A stretch of DNA of 64,000 nt from CAZXGD01 sp046350455 (lineage in GTDB: Bacteria; Planctomycetota; Phycisphaerae; Phycisphaerales; SM1A02): positions 8,590 to 72,589 of the forward strand of contig JAXMAM010000012.1 in the NCBI GenBank assembly GCA_046350455.1, in the 5' to 3' direction. Below are positions 41,777 through 50,492 of this stretch, piece after piece (within the stretch, counting starts at the first letter, position 1; every line of letters starts with the position of its first letter). Made by a program: the position numbers and the translations under genes. Under the pieces are notes generated by a model that searched no databases, was not told the origin of the DNA, and saw nothing but the letters and a program-made list of their open reading frames with translations.

Positions 41777-43174
41777 TCAGCCTTCGGCGCTGCTGGCCTT
41801 AGGCTCCTGCGCTGCGCGGGCTGTCAGGCCTGCGCCGCGGACGCTTGGGATCACAGCTGGCACGCTGTCTTCCTGCGCCTCGGAGCGGGTCTCGCGGCAG
41901 CGTTCGATGGTGGCGCCCAGCGCCTCCAGCGTCAGCTCCATGCGGTTGTACCCGCGGTCCAGGTGGTAGACGCGGCTCACGATGGTCTCGCCTTGCGCAG
42001 CCAGGCCAGCCAGCACCAGGCATGCGCTGGCGCGCAGGTCGCTGGCCATGACTGGTGCGCCACGCAGCTGCCGCACGCCGCTCACCATCACGGTGTTGCC
42101 CTGGCGGTACAGCTGCGCACCCATGCGGCTGAGCTCAGCCACATGCAGGAAGCGCTCGGGGTAGATCTTCTCGGTGACGATGCTGTTGCCATCGGCCACG
42201 CTCAGCAGGGCCATGAACTGCGCCTGCAGGTCGGTTGGGAAGCCGGGGTGCGGCTGCGTGGTGATGATGGTGGGCTTCAGCACGCGCTCGCTCTCCACGC
42301 GCACGCTGCAGCGGAAGTCGTCGGCAGCCGGGTCCAGCTTGGACACGTGCACGCCGATCTCCTCCAGGTGGTTGATGGCCGCCAGCAGGCTGTCGTACGG
42401 GAAGTCATCCAGCACGATGTCGCCGTTGGTCATTGCTGCCGCGATGGCGTACGTGCCCGCCACGATGCGGTCTGGCATCACGCGGTGCTCGCAGCCACCC
42501 AGCGCTTCCACGCCGTCAATGATGATGCGCGGGCCGCCAGCGCCGCGGATGCGCGCGCCCATGCGGTTGAGCATGTTGGCCAGATCAACGATCTCTGGCT
42601 CGCACGCAGCGCTCTCAATCACAGTGCGCCCTTCGGCCAGCGTGGCAGCGCTCATCACGTTGGCAGTGCCCAGCACCGTGCTGCCGTTGGCGCCGCCCAG
42701 GAAGATGGTGGCGCCGCGCAGCTTGTCGGCCGTGGCGATGATGTTGCCGCCATCCAGCTCGATGCGCGCGCCCAGCTTGGCCAGGCCGCGCAGGTGGAGA
42801 TCCACCGGGCGCGTGCCGAACGCACAGCCGCCTGGCATGCTCACCACCGCTCGCTTCCTGCGGGCCAGCATCGGTCCAAGGACGCAGATGCTGGCTCGCA
42901 TGGTCTTGACAATGTCGTACGGTGCGGTGTCGCAGCTCTCATCCACCGTCTGCATGACGATGGTGTCATCGTCTCCCAGACGGAAGTCCACACCCAGCCG
43001 CTCAAGCAGGCGGCCCAGGTTCTGGATGTCGGCTAGCGGGCCAACGTTGGTGAGCTTGACGCGACCAGTGGTCAAGAGCGACGCTGCCATGAGTGGCAGC
43101 GCTGCGTTCTTGGCACCTTCGACGGTGACGCGGCCGCTCAAGCGGCGGCCGCCCTGAATGCGGAAGAAGTCCAT
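41777..43174 (-). CDS. murA: UDP-N-acetylglucosamine 1-carboxyvinyltransferase
   Basis: A 465-residue enzyme for the first committed step of peptidoglycan synthesis. GAKNAALPLMAASLLT, PGGCAFGTRPVDLHLRGL with catalytic Cys117 (so fosfomycin-sensitive type), ESAACEPEIVDLANML and SDLRASACLVLAGLAA are diagnostic. A roughly 35-residue C-terminal tail after the last strand is unusual. Start MDFFRIQGG at 43174. Divergent from the FNR gene. Confidence 0.97.
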   Translation of the reverse strand: MDFFRIQGGRRLSGRVTVEGAKNAALPLMAASLLTTGRVKLTNVGPLADIQNLGRLLERLGVDFRLGDDDTIVMQTVDESCDTAPYDIVKTMRASICVLGPMLARRKRAVVSMPGGCAFGTRPVDLHLRGLAKLGARIELDGGNIIATADKLRGATIFLGGANGSTVLGTANVMSAATLAEGRTVIESAACEPEIVDLANMLNRMGARIRGAGGPRIIIDGVEALGGCEHRVMPDRIVAGTYAIAAAMTNGDIVLDDFPYDSLLAAINHLEEIGVHVSKLDPAADDFRCSVRVESERVLKPTIITTQPHPGFPTDLQAQFMALLSVADGNSIVTEKIYPERFLHVAELSRMGAQLYRQGNTVMVSGVRQLRGAPVMASDLRASACLVLAGLAAQGETIVSRVYHLDRGYNRMELTLEALGATIERCRETRSEAQEDSVPAVIPSVRGAGLTARAAQEPKASSAEG

Positions 43175-43290
43175 GGGACGAGTCCCCTTAACGCCGACGG
43201 TGCGGGCATTCCGTTCCCGCGTGAAACCACCATCGGCGTTCCGCGCGCCCGATCCTGAAATCACGGGCAGCCAATAAGATAACGGTTTCC

Positions 43291-44322
43291 ATGAGCACTG
43301 CCAGCCCCGCCGACACCGCTTCGCACGCTTCTTCTGGACCCACGCTGCCAGACGCCAAGATGCACCTGGTGCTGCCCACCGCACCGGTCGTTGGCCGGGT
43401 GAGCATGAACAAGATCTGCACCAAGGGCAAGAGCTCCAGCTACATCCGGCATGTGTGCGTGGATGTCTCTGGCACACCGCTGGAAGGCAACTGGTTGGCA
43501 GGCCAGAGCTTCGGTGTCATCCCGCCTGGTCTGGACCACAGCGGCAAGCCGCACAAGGTGCGCCTGTATTCCATCGCCAGTCCCAGCTACGGCGAGGATG
43601 GCCACGGCAAGGTCCTGTCCACCACCTGCAAGCGCCTGCTGGCAGAGCGCGAGCCACAGAAGGCTGGAGACGACCCGAACGATCACCGACTCTTCATCGG
43701 CGTGTGCAGCAACTACGTCTGCGACCTGCGGGAAGGCGAGTCTGTGGACGTGTCTGGCCCCAGCGGCAAGCGCTTTGTGCTGCCAGCCGACCGCAACGCC
43801 CACGACTACCTGCTGCTGGCCACTGGCACAGGCATCGCGCCCTTCCGAGGCTTCATCCATGAGCTGTTCGTGGGACCGCCAGCTGGTTCGCCAGCGCGAG
43901 CCGGCTGGAAGCCCTGCACCAGCCGCGTGGAGCTGGTCATGGGCAGCCCCTACACCAGCGACCTGATCTACGACGAGTTCTTCCGCAGCGTGGCCAAGGA
44001 CCACCCCAACTTCCGCTACCACACAGTGATCAGCCGCGAACTGCGCGCCGATGGCGGCAAGGGCGAGTACATCCACCACTACGTGGACCGGCAGCTCCCC
44101 CACTTCCGCGACCTGCTGACCAGCCCGCGCAGCCTGATGTACATCTGCGGCCTCGCTGGCATGCAGGTGGGTGTGTTCCAGACCCTGGCGGTGAACGGCC
44201 TGCACCACGGGTTCTTGGACGTGCACGCTGAGCTGGCCGACGTCGCCCCCAAAGACTGGACGGCTGAGCAGATCAAGCGCCGCGTGCACGCCACCCGGCG
44301 GTGCATGCTGGAGGTCTACTAG
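43291..44322 (+). CDS. Plant-type ferredoxin-NADP(+) reductase
   Basis: A 343-residue flavoenzyme. RLYSIASPSYGEDG binds FAD, GVCSNYVCDL follows, LLLATGTGIAPFRGFIHEL binds NADP, and MYICGLAGMQVGVFQTL and a C-terminal EVY end complete the plant/cyanobacterial FNR pattern. It moves electrons between ferredoxin or flavodoxin and NADP(H). The 20-residue N-terminal tail is Ser/Ala/Pro-rich. A TAAGAT box is 10 bases before the ATG. Confidence 0.92.
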   Translation: MSTASPADTASHASSGPTLPDAKMHLVLPTAPVVGRVSMNKICTKGKSSSYIRHVCVDVSGTPLEGNWLAGQSFGVIPPGLDHSGKPHKVRLYSIASPSYGEDGHGKVLSTTCKRLLAEREPQKAGDDPNDHRLFIGVCSNYVCDLREGESVDVSGPSGKRFVLPADRNAHDYLLLATGTGIAPFRGFIHELFVGPPAGSPARAGWKPCTSRVELVMGSPYTSDLIYDEFFRSVAKDHPNFRYHTVISRELRADGGKGEYIHHYVDRQLPHFRDLLTSPRSLMYICGLAGMQVGVFQTLAVNGLHHGFLDVHAELADVAPKDWTAEQIKRRVHATRRCMLEVY

Positions 44323-44447
44323 GCGCCCGCACGCCCGGGAACCAGCCTCCCAGCCCCATTCCATGCGGGCTGATGGTGCAAATCTCGCTCTTTGGCAGGT
44401 GCGAGAGGATGGCCAGGCACCCGGTGCTACGATTTGCGCCGTTCCCC

Positions 44448-45830
44448 ATGCAGGACCCACAAGGCGAATGGAAGGACGGCGACGACCTGGCTGAGCAGGC
44501 CAGGCGGCACTTTGAAAGCGGCCGCTTTGCGGACGCCGAGGCTGCCCTCCGCCAGGCCCTTGCGCAGAACCCAGACCGCCCAGACTGGCACTTCAACCTG
44601 GGGCACGTGCTGGAGCAGAGCGAACGCCACGCCGAGGCGCGCGCGGCCTACATGCGCTGCCACCAGCTGGACCCGGACTCCCCAGAGCCGCTCCTGGCGG
44701 CCGCGCGCACGCTGGCGCTGGATGGCCAGAACGCAGAGTCGGTCCGCCTGATTGACTCAGCGCTGGCTCTGGACCGCACCAACGATGCTGCACACGCGCA
44801 GAAGGTGGCTGTTCTTGGCAACTGCGGCCGCGACGAGGAAGCCCGCGATGCGTTCTACGTGGCGCAGGAGTTCGTGGAAGCCCCAGCCTTCACCATGCTG
44901 AGCATGGCGCAGCTGCTGGAGGAGACAGACGACCTCTCCCGCTCTGCCTGGTGCTACCGCGAGGCGCTGCGCCACCGCCCAGAGATGCTGGAGGTGCGCA
45001 CCATGTACGCGCGCTGCCTGGCCCGCCAGGGCGACCACACCAAGGCACTGCAGAACTACATGCAGGTGCTGCGCGAAGATCCAGGGGACGTGGACGCGCT
45101 GATCGGCTGCGCCCGTCTGCTCTCCCACCTGGGCCGCGAGGCGGATGCGCAGGAGAAGCTGCGCCGCGTTGTGGAGATCGAGCCTGCCAACGTGGCGGCG
45201 CACTACGAGCTTGGCCTCCTTTCCATGCGGGCTGCCCGGTACGAGCGCGCTGCGGTGGAGTTTGAGCTGGTGCTGAAGCTGGACCCCATGCGCAACAGCG
45301 TGCGGGTGGACCTGGCTGAAGCCCAGTTCCGCCGCGGCCGCCAGGACGAGGCGCGCGAGACGCTGCGCGCGTTCATGTCCGATGGCCTGCCCGATGCTCC
45401 GGAAGATCGCGCAGACCAGCCAGCCTCCGAGGCCATGCGTGCCTACGTCACGCTGCTGGCCCGCGCTGGCGCGCTGCTGAGTGGAACCGGCCTGTGGCTG
45501 CAGGCTGCGCAGGTGCTCACCGAGACTGTCCGCCGCATGCCGCAGGAGGCCGCGCTGTGGCGCGCCCTGGCCCGCGCCCGCTTTGAGTGTGGCGACGAGG
45601 ACGGCGGCCGCAACGCCAGCCGTCAGACCCTGGAGCTGGACCCCAGCTGCGCCGCCAGCTACCACAACATGGCGCTCAGCAGCCTGAAGTCCGGCCACCT
45701 GGACGAGGCTGTGGAATGGACCCGCCGCGGCCTGCGCGCCCGCAAGGACGACGAAGGGCTGCGGCGCATCCGCTCACGCCTGTTCTTGGCGCGAGTGAAG
45801 CGTGCACTGGCCTTCTGGAAGCGGGGTTGA
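44448..45830 (+). CDS. TPR-repeat protein
   Basis: A 460-residue protein of consecutive tetratricopeptide repeats (for example AEAALRQALAQNPDRPDWHF, GHVLEQSERHAEARAAYMRC, SLKSGHLDEAVEWTRRGLRA). No signal peptide, so probably a cytoplasmic scaffold; function unknown. ATG 44448 is 14 bases after a TACGAT box; the open frame upstream of it is not protein-like. It converges on rpsR. Confidence 0.85.
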   Translation: MQDPQGEWKDGDDLAEQARRHFESGRFADAEAALRQALAQNPDRPDWHFNLGHVLEQSERHAEARAAYMRCHQLDPDSPEPLLAAARTLALDGQNAESVRLIDSALALDRTNDAAHAQKVAVLGNCGRDEEARDAFYVAQEFVEAPAFTMLSMAQLLEETDDLSRSAWCYREALRHRPEMLEVRTMYARCLARQGDHTKALQNYMQVLREDPGDVDALIGCARLLSHLGREADAQEKLRRVVEIEPANVAAHYELGLLSMRAARYERAAVEFELVLKLDPMRNSVRVDLAEAQFRRGRQDEARETLRAFMSDGLPDAPEDRADQPASEAMRAYVTLLARAGALLSGTGLWLQAAQVLTETVRRMPQEAALWRALARARFECGDEDGGRNASRQTLELDPSCAASYHNMALSSLKSGHLDEAVEWTRRGLRARKDDEGLRRIRSRLFLARVKRALAFWKRG

Positions 45831-45831
45831 C

Positions 45832-46065
45832 TTAGTTGCCCATGCCGTGCGTGTACGGCAGGAGCGCCAGGAAGCGAGCGCGCTTGATGGCCTGCGCGAT
45901 CTTCTTCTGGTCCTTGGCCGACGCGCCAGCGCGCTTGCGCGAGACGATCTTGCCGTTGCCCGAGATCAGGCGGCGCAGGTCTTCGACGTTCTTGTAGTCA
46001 ATGACCAGCTTCTGCTTGGGGGCGGCGTGGGCGGCTGGAACGGTCTCGGTTGCGATGTCCGACAT
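45832..46065 (-). CDS. rpsR: 30S ribosomal protein bS18
   Basis: A 77-residue protein: IDYKNVEDLRRLISGNGKIV and QKKIAQAIKRARFLALLPYT are the family core, after an Ala/Pro-rich 17-residue N-terminal arm. It stands alone without rpsF, ssb or rplI. Confidence 0.96.
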   Translation of the reverse strand: MSDIATETVPAAHAAPKQKLVIDYKNVEDLRRLISGNGKIVSRKRAGASAKDQKKIAQAIKRARFLALLPYTHGMGN

Positions 46066-46132
46066 GCGTGACTCCGACGTGTAGTTGCTCGCAGGGGGTG
46101 CCTGCGCCTCGCCATGGCTTCTCGGATGGGGA

Positions 46133-46154
46133 GCTTCTGGCAGGCGCCAGAAGC
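46133..46154 (-). promoter_or_regulatory. Perfect hairpin in the rpsR 5' region
   Basis: GCTTCTGGC (46133-46141) and GCCAGAAGC (46146-46154) form a perfect 9-bp stem with a 4-base loop, 68 bases upstream of rpsR. It could be a leader element; an S6:S18-type motif is possible but not shown. Confidence 0.35.
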
Positions 46155-46216
46155 AGCGAGGGACGGACCATGGTACGCGAAATCCCCCTTCCCTTCCAAC
46201 TCTCTGCCTTTCCGCC

Positions 46217-46246
46217 TTGGAAGCAGCGTCCCACCCCAGTTACACT
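46217..46246 (+). promoter_or_regulatory. Promoter of the GGDEF-like gene
   Basis: TTGGAA (46217-46222) and TACACT (46241-46246), spacer 18. The GTG at 46253 is six bases further, suggesting a leaderless transcript. Confidence 0.5.
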
Positions 46247-46252
46247 GCTCCC

Positions 46253-47230
46253 GTGGCCGAACATTCACCTGCGGAACGGATGCCGCATCGCGTGGAACTG
46301 AGCCCTGAGGAGCTCGGTGTTCTGCTTGGCACAGATCGTTTTGAACCGGTGGAAGAAGCGCCCGCGGTGGCTGCGCCTTTGATGGCAGCACCCGCCGTCT
46401 CAGCGCCCATTGCTGCCGCCCCTGCGGAAGAGCCGCCTGCGGTGGCTGCTCCCATGGACGCACCGGCCGCACCCATGGACGCCGTGCAGCCACCTGTTGG
46501 CAGCGCGCGGCTGCCAGGCGACGCAGACTTGCTCCAGGCCGTGCTGGCTGGCGCACCCAACTTTGAAGCGCTGCTCTTGAAGGTGATCCGCGAACGAAGC
46601 GGCGAGCCGCTGGCCCGCCTGGTGGACGGCGCTGTGGCCGATGCCATGGTGGCCGCCGACACAGGCACGCGCGTGGACAGCCGCCGCGCGCTGGTGGCCC
46701 CGCTGCCACCCGATGTGCGCAACGCGTGGGCCGCATGGGCTGCGCGCTGGCTTGAGCTTGCAGCCCTGGTGGCCGCGCGCGCGCCCAAGGGTGGATGGGA
46801 CGACCCCACGGGCCTGCCCATGTGGCCGCGCCTCCGCACCCAGGCCGCGCACCGCATTGCCGCAGCGCGCACCCGCCGCGAGAGCGTGCATGTGGCGGTG
46901 CTGCGCATCGAGGACACCGACCTCTGGAACCGCCGCTCGCAGGTGCTGGTGAACGACGCCTTCCAGGCGCGCGTGGCCGCAGAACTCGACCAGAACGTAG
47001 CGCCCGGCGATGAGCTGGCCCGCCTGGAAGATGGCGCCTTTGTGCTGGTGACCGCCCGCGACGAGGCCGTGCAGACGCTGGCGCAGGCCATGCGCAGCGT
47101 GATTGCGCAGCTGCCCGGCGATGGACCGCGCAGCCTGACCGTGCGCGTGGGCGTGGCCACTGCGCCGTGGGACGCCACCTGCCCCCAGTCCCTGCTGGAC
47201 GCCGCACTGCGCCGCGCCGCCGCTACCTGA
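46253..47230 (+). CDS. Degenerate GGDEF-domain protein
   Basis: A 325-residue protein. After an Ala/Pro/Met-rich disordered part (about 25-85) and a helical domain, the last 145 residues follow a GGDEF fold: DDPTGLPMWPRLRTQAAHRI, an LRIEDTDLWNRR strand-helix and SLTVRVGVATAP. The signature loop reads ARLEDGAFVL instead of RxGGDEF, so cyclic-di-GMP synthesis is unlikely; a sensory or structural role is inferred. GTG 46253 fits the promoter; ATG 46280 is the alternative start. It is followed by the phosphoesterase after 3 bases. Confidence 0.68.
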   Translation: MAEHSPAERMPHRVELSPEELGVLLGTDRFEPVEEAPAVAAPLMAAPAVSAPIAAAPAEEPPAVAAPMDAPAAPMDAVQPPVGSARLPGDADLLQAVLAGAPNFEALLLKVIRERSGEPLARLVDGAVADAMVAADTGTRVDSRRALVAPLPPDVRNAWAAWAARWLELAALVAARAPKGGWDDPTGLPMWPRLRTQAAHRIAAARTRRESVHVAVLRIEDTDLWNRRSQVLVNDAFQARVAAELDQNVAPGDELARLEDGAFVLVTARDEAVQTLAQAMRSVIAQLPGDGPRSLTVRVGVATAPWDATCPQSLLDAALRRAAAT

Positions 47231-47233
47231 GCC

Positions 47234-48058
47234 ATGATCGTGGTGCTGTCCGACCTGCACCTTGGCCTGGCCTCCGCGCCCCGGCCAGCCGAGCTCGCCC
47301 CGCTCTTCGAGGGCGCGCAGCACGTCATTTTGAACGGCGACACCACCGAGCTCTCCACGCCCGCCTTTGCGGCGCGCGCTGCAGCGCAGCTGGCAGAGCT
47401 GCGAGACGCCGTGAAGTCGCGCGGCGCCCAGTGCACGGTGCTCGCTGGCAACCACGACCCGGACATCAGCGCAGACACGCACCACATGCTGGAGGAAGGC
47501 CGCGTGCTGGTCACGCACGGCCACGCGTTCCACCCCATGATCGTGCCGTGGTCGCCCTACGCAGCGGAGGTGGGCGCCGAGTACCGCCGCGTGTGGGAGG
47601 CCATGCCGTCGCACGCGCCGCTGGAACGCGCGCTCCTTGCAGCAGGCCAAGCCGCGCGCACCGAGCGGCAGCTGGAGCACGCGCGCCCGCCCGCGCGCGA
47701 GGCGCTCTCCATGTGCCTGCACCCGTGGCGCAGCATGCAGGTGGTGGGCTTCTGGCGCATCTATCCAGAGCTGGCCGCCGCATTCTGCGAACGATGCGCA
47801 CCCGAGGCGCGCATGGTGGTGTGCGGGCATTCGCACCGCGCCGGCGCGTGGTGGGTGCGCAACCGCCTGGTGCTGAACACCGGATGCTTCACCTTTCCAG
47901 GCACGCCACACGCTGTGCTCATGGCAGAGGGCCAGATCGCGCTGGTGCCGCTGCAGCGCACCCGCAACGCGTGGCGCTACCGCGCAGAGTTCCGCAGGGC
48001 CTGGCGGATGGGGCTGATCGCAGAGGCGGCTGCCGAAGCGTCGACGCCGGTGGTGTAG
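47234..48058 (+). CDS. Calcineurin-like metallophosphoesterase
   Basis: A 274-residue two-metal phosphoesterase: VVLSDLHLG, ILNGDTTE, LAGNHDPD, VTHGHAF and VVCGHSHRAGAW are the five motifs. The overall shape is like LpxH/UDP-diacylglucosamine hydrolases, but the lipid A assignment is not secure. Its last 82 bases overlap the convergent mvaB gene, an unusually long coding overlap. Confidence 0.85.
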   Translation: MIVVLSDLHLGLASAPRPAELAPLFEGAQHVILNGDTTELSTPAFAARAAAQLAELRDAVKSRGAQCTVLAGNHDPDISADTHHMLEEGRVLVTHGHAFHPMIVPWSPYAAEVGAEYRRVWEAMPSHAPLERALLAAGQAARTERQLEHARPPAREALSMCLHPWRSMQVVGFWRIYPELAAAFCERCAPEARMVVCGHSHRAGAWWVRNRLVLNTGCFTFPGTPHAVLMAEGQIALVPLQRTRNAWRYRAEFRRAWRMGLIAEAAAEASTPVV

Positions 48059-48909
48059 CCCAGGCTCTGCAGCAGCCCCAGCACAGCAAGCGTGTCCACG
48101 TTGCCCTTGGCGCCTGGTGCGTACGGGCAGCCACCCAGGCCGCCGCATGAGCTGTCAAAGCTGCGAACCCCCAGCTCCAGGGCGCGCGTGATGTTGTCCA
48201 GCGCGCGGCCGCCAGTGTCGTGCAGGTGCAGCGTGGTGAGCGCAGCGGGCACGCTTGGCTCCAGCGCTGCATAGAGGCGCGCGACGCTCTCTGGCGTGGC
48301 TGCGCCCGTGGTGTCCCCCAGGTCAATCTCATCCACGCCCATGGCCAGCAGCTCATCCACCACCGCGCGCACCGCGGACGGCGGCGTGGGGCCTTCATAC
48401 GGGCAGGTGGCCACGCAGCTCACATAGCCGCGCACTGGCAGGCCCGCAGCATGCGCGCCCTGGATCACGGGCGCAAAGCGGGCCAGCACCTGCGCGATGC
48501 TGCCGCCCGTGTTCTTGTGGCTGAACGTCTCGCTGGCTGCGGCAAACACGCTGATCTTGTCCACCCGCGCCTCCAGCGCGCGCTGCAGGCCCTGCTCGTT
48601 GGGCACCAGCGCGCTGTAGGTCACGCCCTTCCGGCGGGCGATGCGCGCGAACACCTCCTTGGCATCCGCCAGCTGCGGCACCCACTTGGGGCTGACAAAG
48701 CTGCTCACCTCGACTTCTGGAAATCCAGCGCCAGCGAGCGCGTCTACAAAGTCCACCTTTGTATCCGTGCTGATGGGCGTGGGCTCGTTCTGCAGGCCAT
48801 CGCGCGGGCCCACCTCGGTGATGCGCACCCAGCCAGCGCCATGCACTGCCAGCTGTGGCGCCAGCCATGCGCCACTCTGCGCCGCATGCATGCGCGTGTG
48901 CGCTGCCAC
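47977..48909 (-). CDS. mvaB: Hydroxymethylglutaryl-CoA lyase
   Basis: A 310-residue TIM-barrel lyase that splits HMG-CoA to acetyl-CoA and acetoacetate at the end of leucine breakdown. ITEVGPRDGLQNE, EVSSFVSPKWVPQLAD, DEIDLGDTTGAATP, TLHLHDTGGRALDN (metal His) and GGLGGCPYAPGAKGNVDT (catalytic Cys) are all present. The last 27 codons overlap the phosphoesterase gene on the other strand. Confidence 0.94.
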   Translation of the reverse strand: MAAHTRMHAAQSGAWLAPQLAVHGAGWVRITEVGPRDGLQNEPTPISTDTKVDFVDALAGAGFPEVEVSSFVSPKWVPQLADAKEVFARIARRKGVTYSALVPNEQGLQRALEARVDKISVFAAASETFSHKNTGGSIAQVLARFAPVIQGAHAAGLPVRGYVSCVATCPYEGPTPPSAVRAVVDELLAMGVDEIDLGDTTGAATPESVARLYAALEPSVPAALTTLHLHDTGGRALDNITRALELGVRSFDSSCGGLGGCPYAPGAKGNVDTLAVLGLLQSLGYTTGVDASAAASAISPIRQALRNSAR

Positions 48910-48910
48910 G

Positions 48911-49183
48911 TCAGACGTCTCCCTTGCTGTTGCGGGCCTGATCCTCCTGGCGCAGCTTGCGCACCAGGAATGGAATCACCAGCGCCATCAGCGCCACCGT
49001 GAGCACCGCAGCGCCAATGAACAGCACCACTTCTGGCGTCACGCCAAAATCCTCTTGCCCGTGCGATTGGCTGATGATCGTGCTCGCTGCAGGCTCGGGT
49101 TGCGCTCCTGCTGCGGGAGCGGTCTGCGTTCCCGCCGCGGGCGTGGCCTGCGTTTCCGCTGCGGACGCAGCTTGCAGCGTCAT
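48911..49183 (-). CDS. Small single-span membrane protein
   Basis: A 90-residue protein. The first 45 residues are Ala/Thr/Gln-rich and disordered; VVLFIGAAVLTVALMALVIP (about 52-71) is a single membrane helix, followed by a basic cytoplasmic tail. No recognisable family. It starts inside the ygfZ stop (ATGA) and ends one base before mvaB, so all three are probably one transcript. Confidence 0.62.
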   Translation of the reverse strand: MTLQAASAAETQATPAAGTQTAPAAGAQPEPAASTIISQSHGQEDFGVTPEVVLFIGAAVLTVALMALVIPFLVRKLRQEDQARNSKGDV

Positions 49184-50433
49184 GGCGCAGCCGCCCCTTC
49201 TGGCCGCACAAAGGCCAGCGTGGGCTGCACCGTGGCGTCGGTGCGGCCACCTTCTGCCGGCACCACCAGCAGCGTGCCTGGCTCAGCCTGGGCTGTGCGC
49301 AGCATGGCAAAGGCCACAGGCTGCGCACCCAGGAGCGGGCTGAGCGTGCTGCTGGTCACTGTGCCCACCGGGCTGCCGGGCTCGCCATCAGCGCTCCGCT
49401 CAAAGACAGGGCTGCCTGCAGTGGGCAGCAGGTCCTGCGCGGGGCGCAGCGCCACCAGCACCTGCTTGGGCTTGCCCAGGCTCTCCATGCGCGCCACCAC
49501 TTCTTGGCCCAGGTAGCAGCCCTTCTTGAAGCTCACGCGCTGTGCCAGGACGCCAGTCTCATGCGGCAGATTGCTGGGGCCAAAGTCAACGTGGAACAGC
49601 GGCGTGCCAGCCTCAATGCGCGCAATGTTGTACGCCTGCCATCCGGCCGGACGCGCCAGCCTTCGGCCGCCCTCCTCGGCGCTGTGCTGGTCCACCAGCG
49701 CTGCGTAGACCCGCGCGGCGTGCTCGGCTGGCACCCACAGCTCCAGTCCCAAAGTGCCGCATGAATCTGCGCGCGCCACCCACACCGGTGCACCCACCAG
49801 CTCCACCACCGCGCACGCCATGTCTGCATGCAGCGGCTCAAACAGCTCTTCGCCACACGTGGCCGCGCGCTGCAGCACCGCCACAGCGCTGGGGCCATGC
49901 ACCGAAAGGCGCGACCACTGCGCCGTGGCGGCCGTCAGGCGCACGTCTTCTGAAAGCACAAACGCCTCCAGGCTGGCGGCTGCGTCCTTCACGTCGTGCA
50001 CGTCCAGATCCACCAGCATGCGCGCAGGCTGCGCGCCGCACGAAGGCAGCTGGCACGCGCCAAACTCGCACAGCAGCAGGTCTGCCTGGATGCGGCCCTT
50101 GCGGTTCAGCCAGAACGCACGGCGCACCTGCCCTGCGGCCATCCCCTTCAGCTCCTGCGTCACCATGCGGTTCAGGAACTCAACCCGCGCTGCGCCTTCC
50201 AACACCAGCGTGCCGCGGTCTGCGCGGTCCAGCACGGCAGCGCTGCGGCGGAACGCTGAATACTCCAGCTCCAGCAGGCCATATGTGGCCACGATCTGCG
50301 GTAGCTCTGCAGCCGGCGGCGCGTCTGCAATGCCATACGCCACCCACTCCAGCTCCATGGGCACGCCACCCAGACGCACGCTTTCTGTGCGTGTGTAGCG
50401 CTGGTGCTCGCTGGCAAGGCTGCTATCGGCCAT
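49180..50433 (-). CDS. ygfZ: YgfZ/GcvT-like folate-binding protein
   Basis: A 417-residue protein of the glycine-cleavage T-like fold. FKKGCYLGQEVVARMES is the signature KGCYxGQE motif with the redox Cys. WLNRKGRIQADLLLCEF, GLELWVPAEHAARVY and the C-terminal beta domain are consistent. In other bacteria it helps repair or assemble iron-sulfur clusters such as that of MiaB, whose gene lies 4 kb away. Confidence 0.9.
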   Translation of the reverse strand: MADSSLASEHQRYTRTESVRLGGVPMELEWVAYGIADAPPAAELPQIVATYGLLELEYSAFRRSAAVLDRADRGTLVLEGAARVEFLNRMVTQELKGMAAGQVRRAFWLNRKGRIQADLLLCEFGACQLPSCGAQPARMLVDLDVHDVKDAAASLEAFVLSEDVRLTAATAQWSRLSVHGPSAVAVLQRAATCGEELFEPLHADMACAVVELVGAPVWVARADSCGTLGLELWVPAEHAARVYAALVDQHSAEEGGRRLARPAGWQAYNIARIEAGTPLFHVDFGPSNLPHETGVLAQRVSFKKGCYLGQEVVARMESLGKPKQVLVALRPAQDLLPTAGSPVFERSADGEPGSPVGTVTSSTLSPLLGAQPVAFAMLRTAQAEPGTLLVVPAEGGRTDATVQPTLAFVRPEGAAAP

Positions 50434-50492
50434 AGAGGGGAAGGATAGGCATCCGCCACCATCACGGGCGCATCCGATACCCTGTCGTTCCC

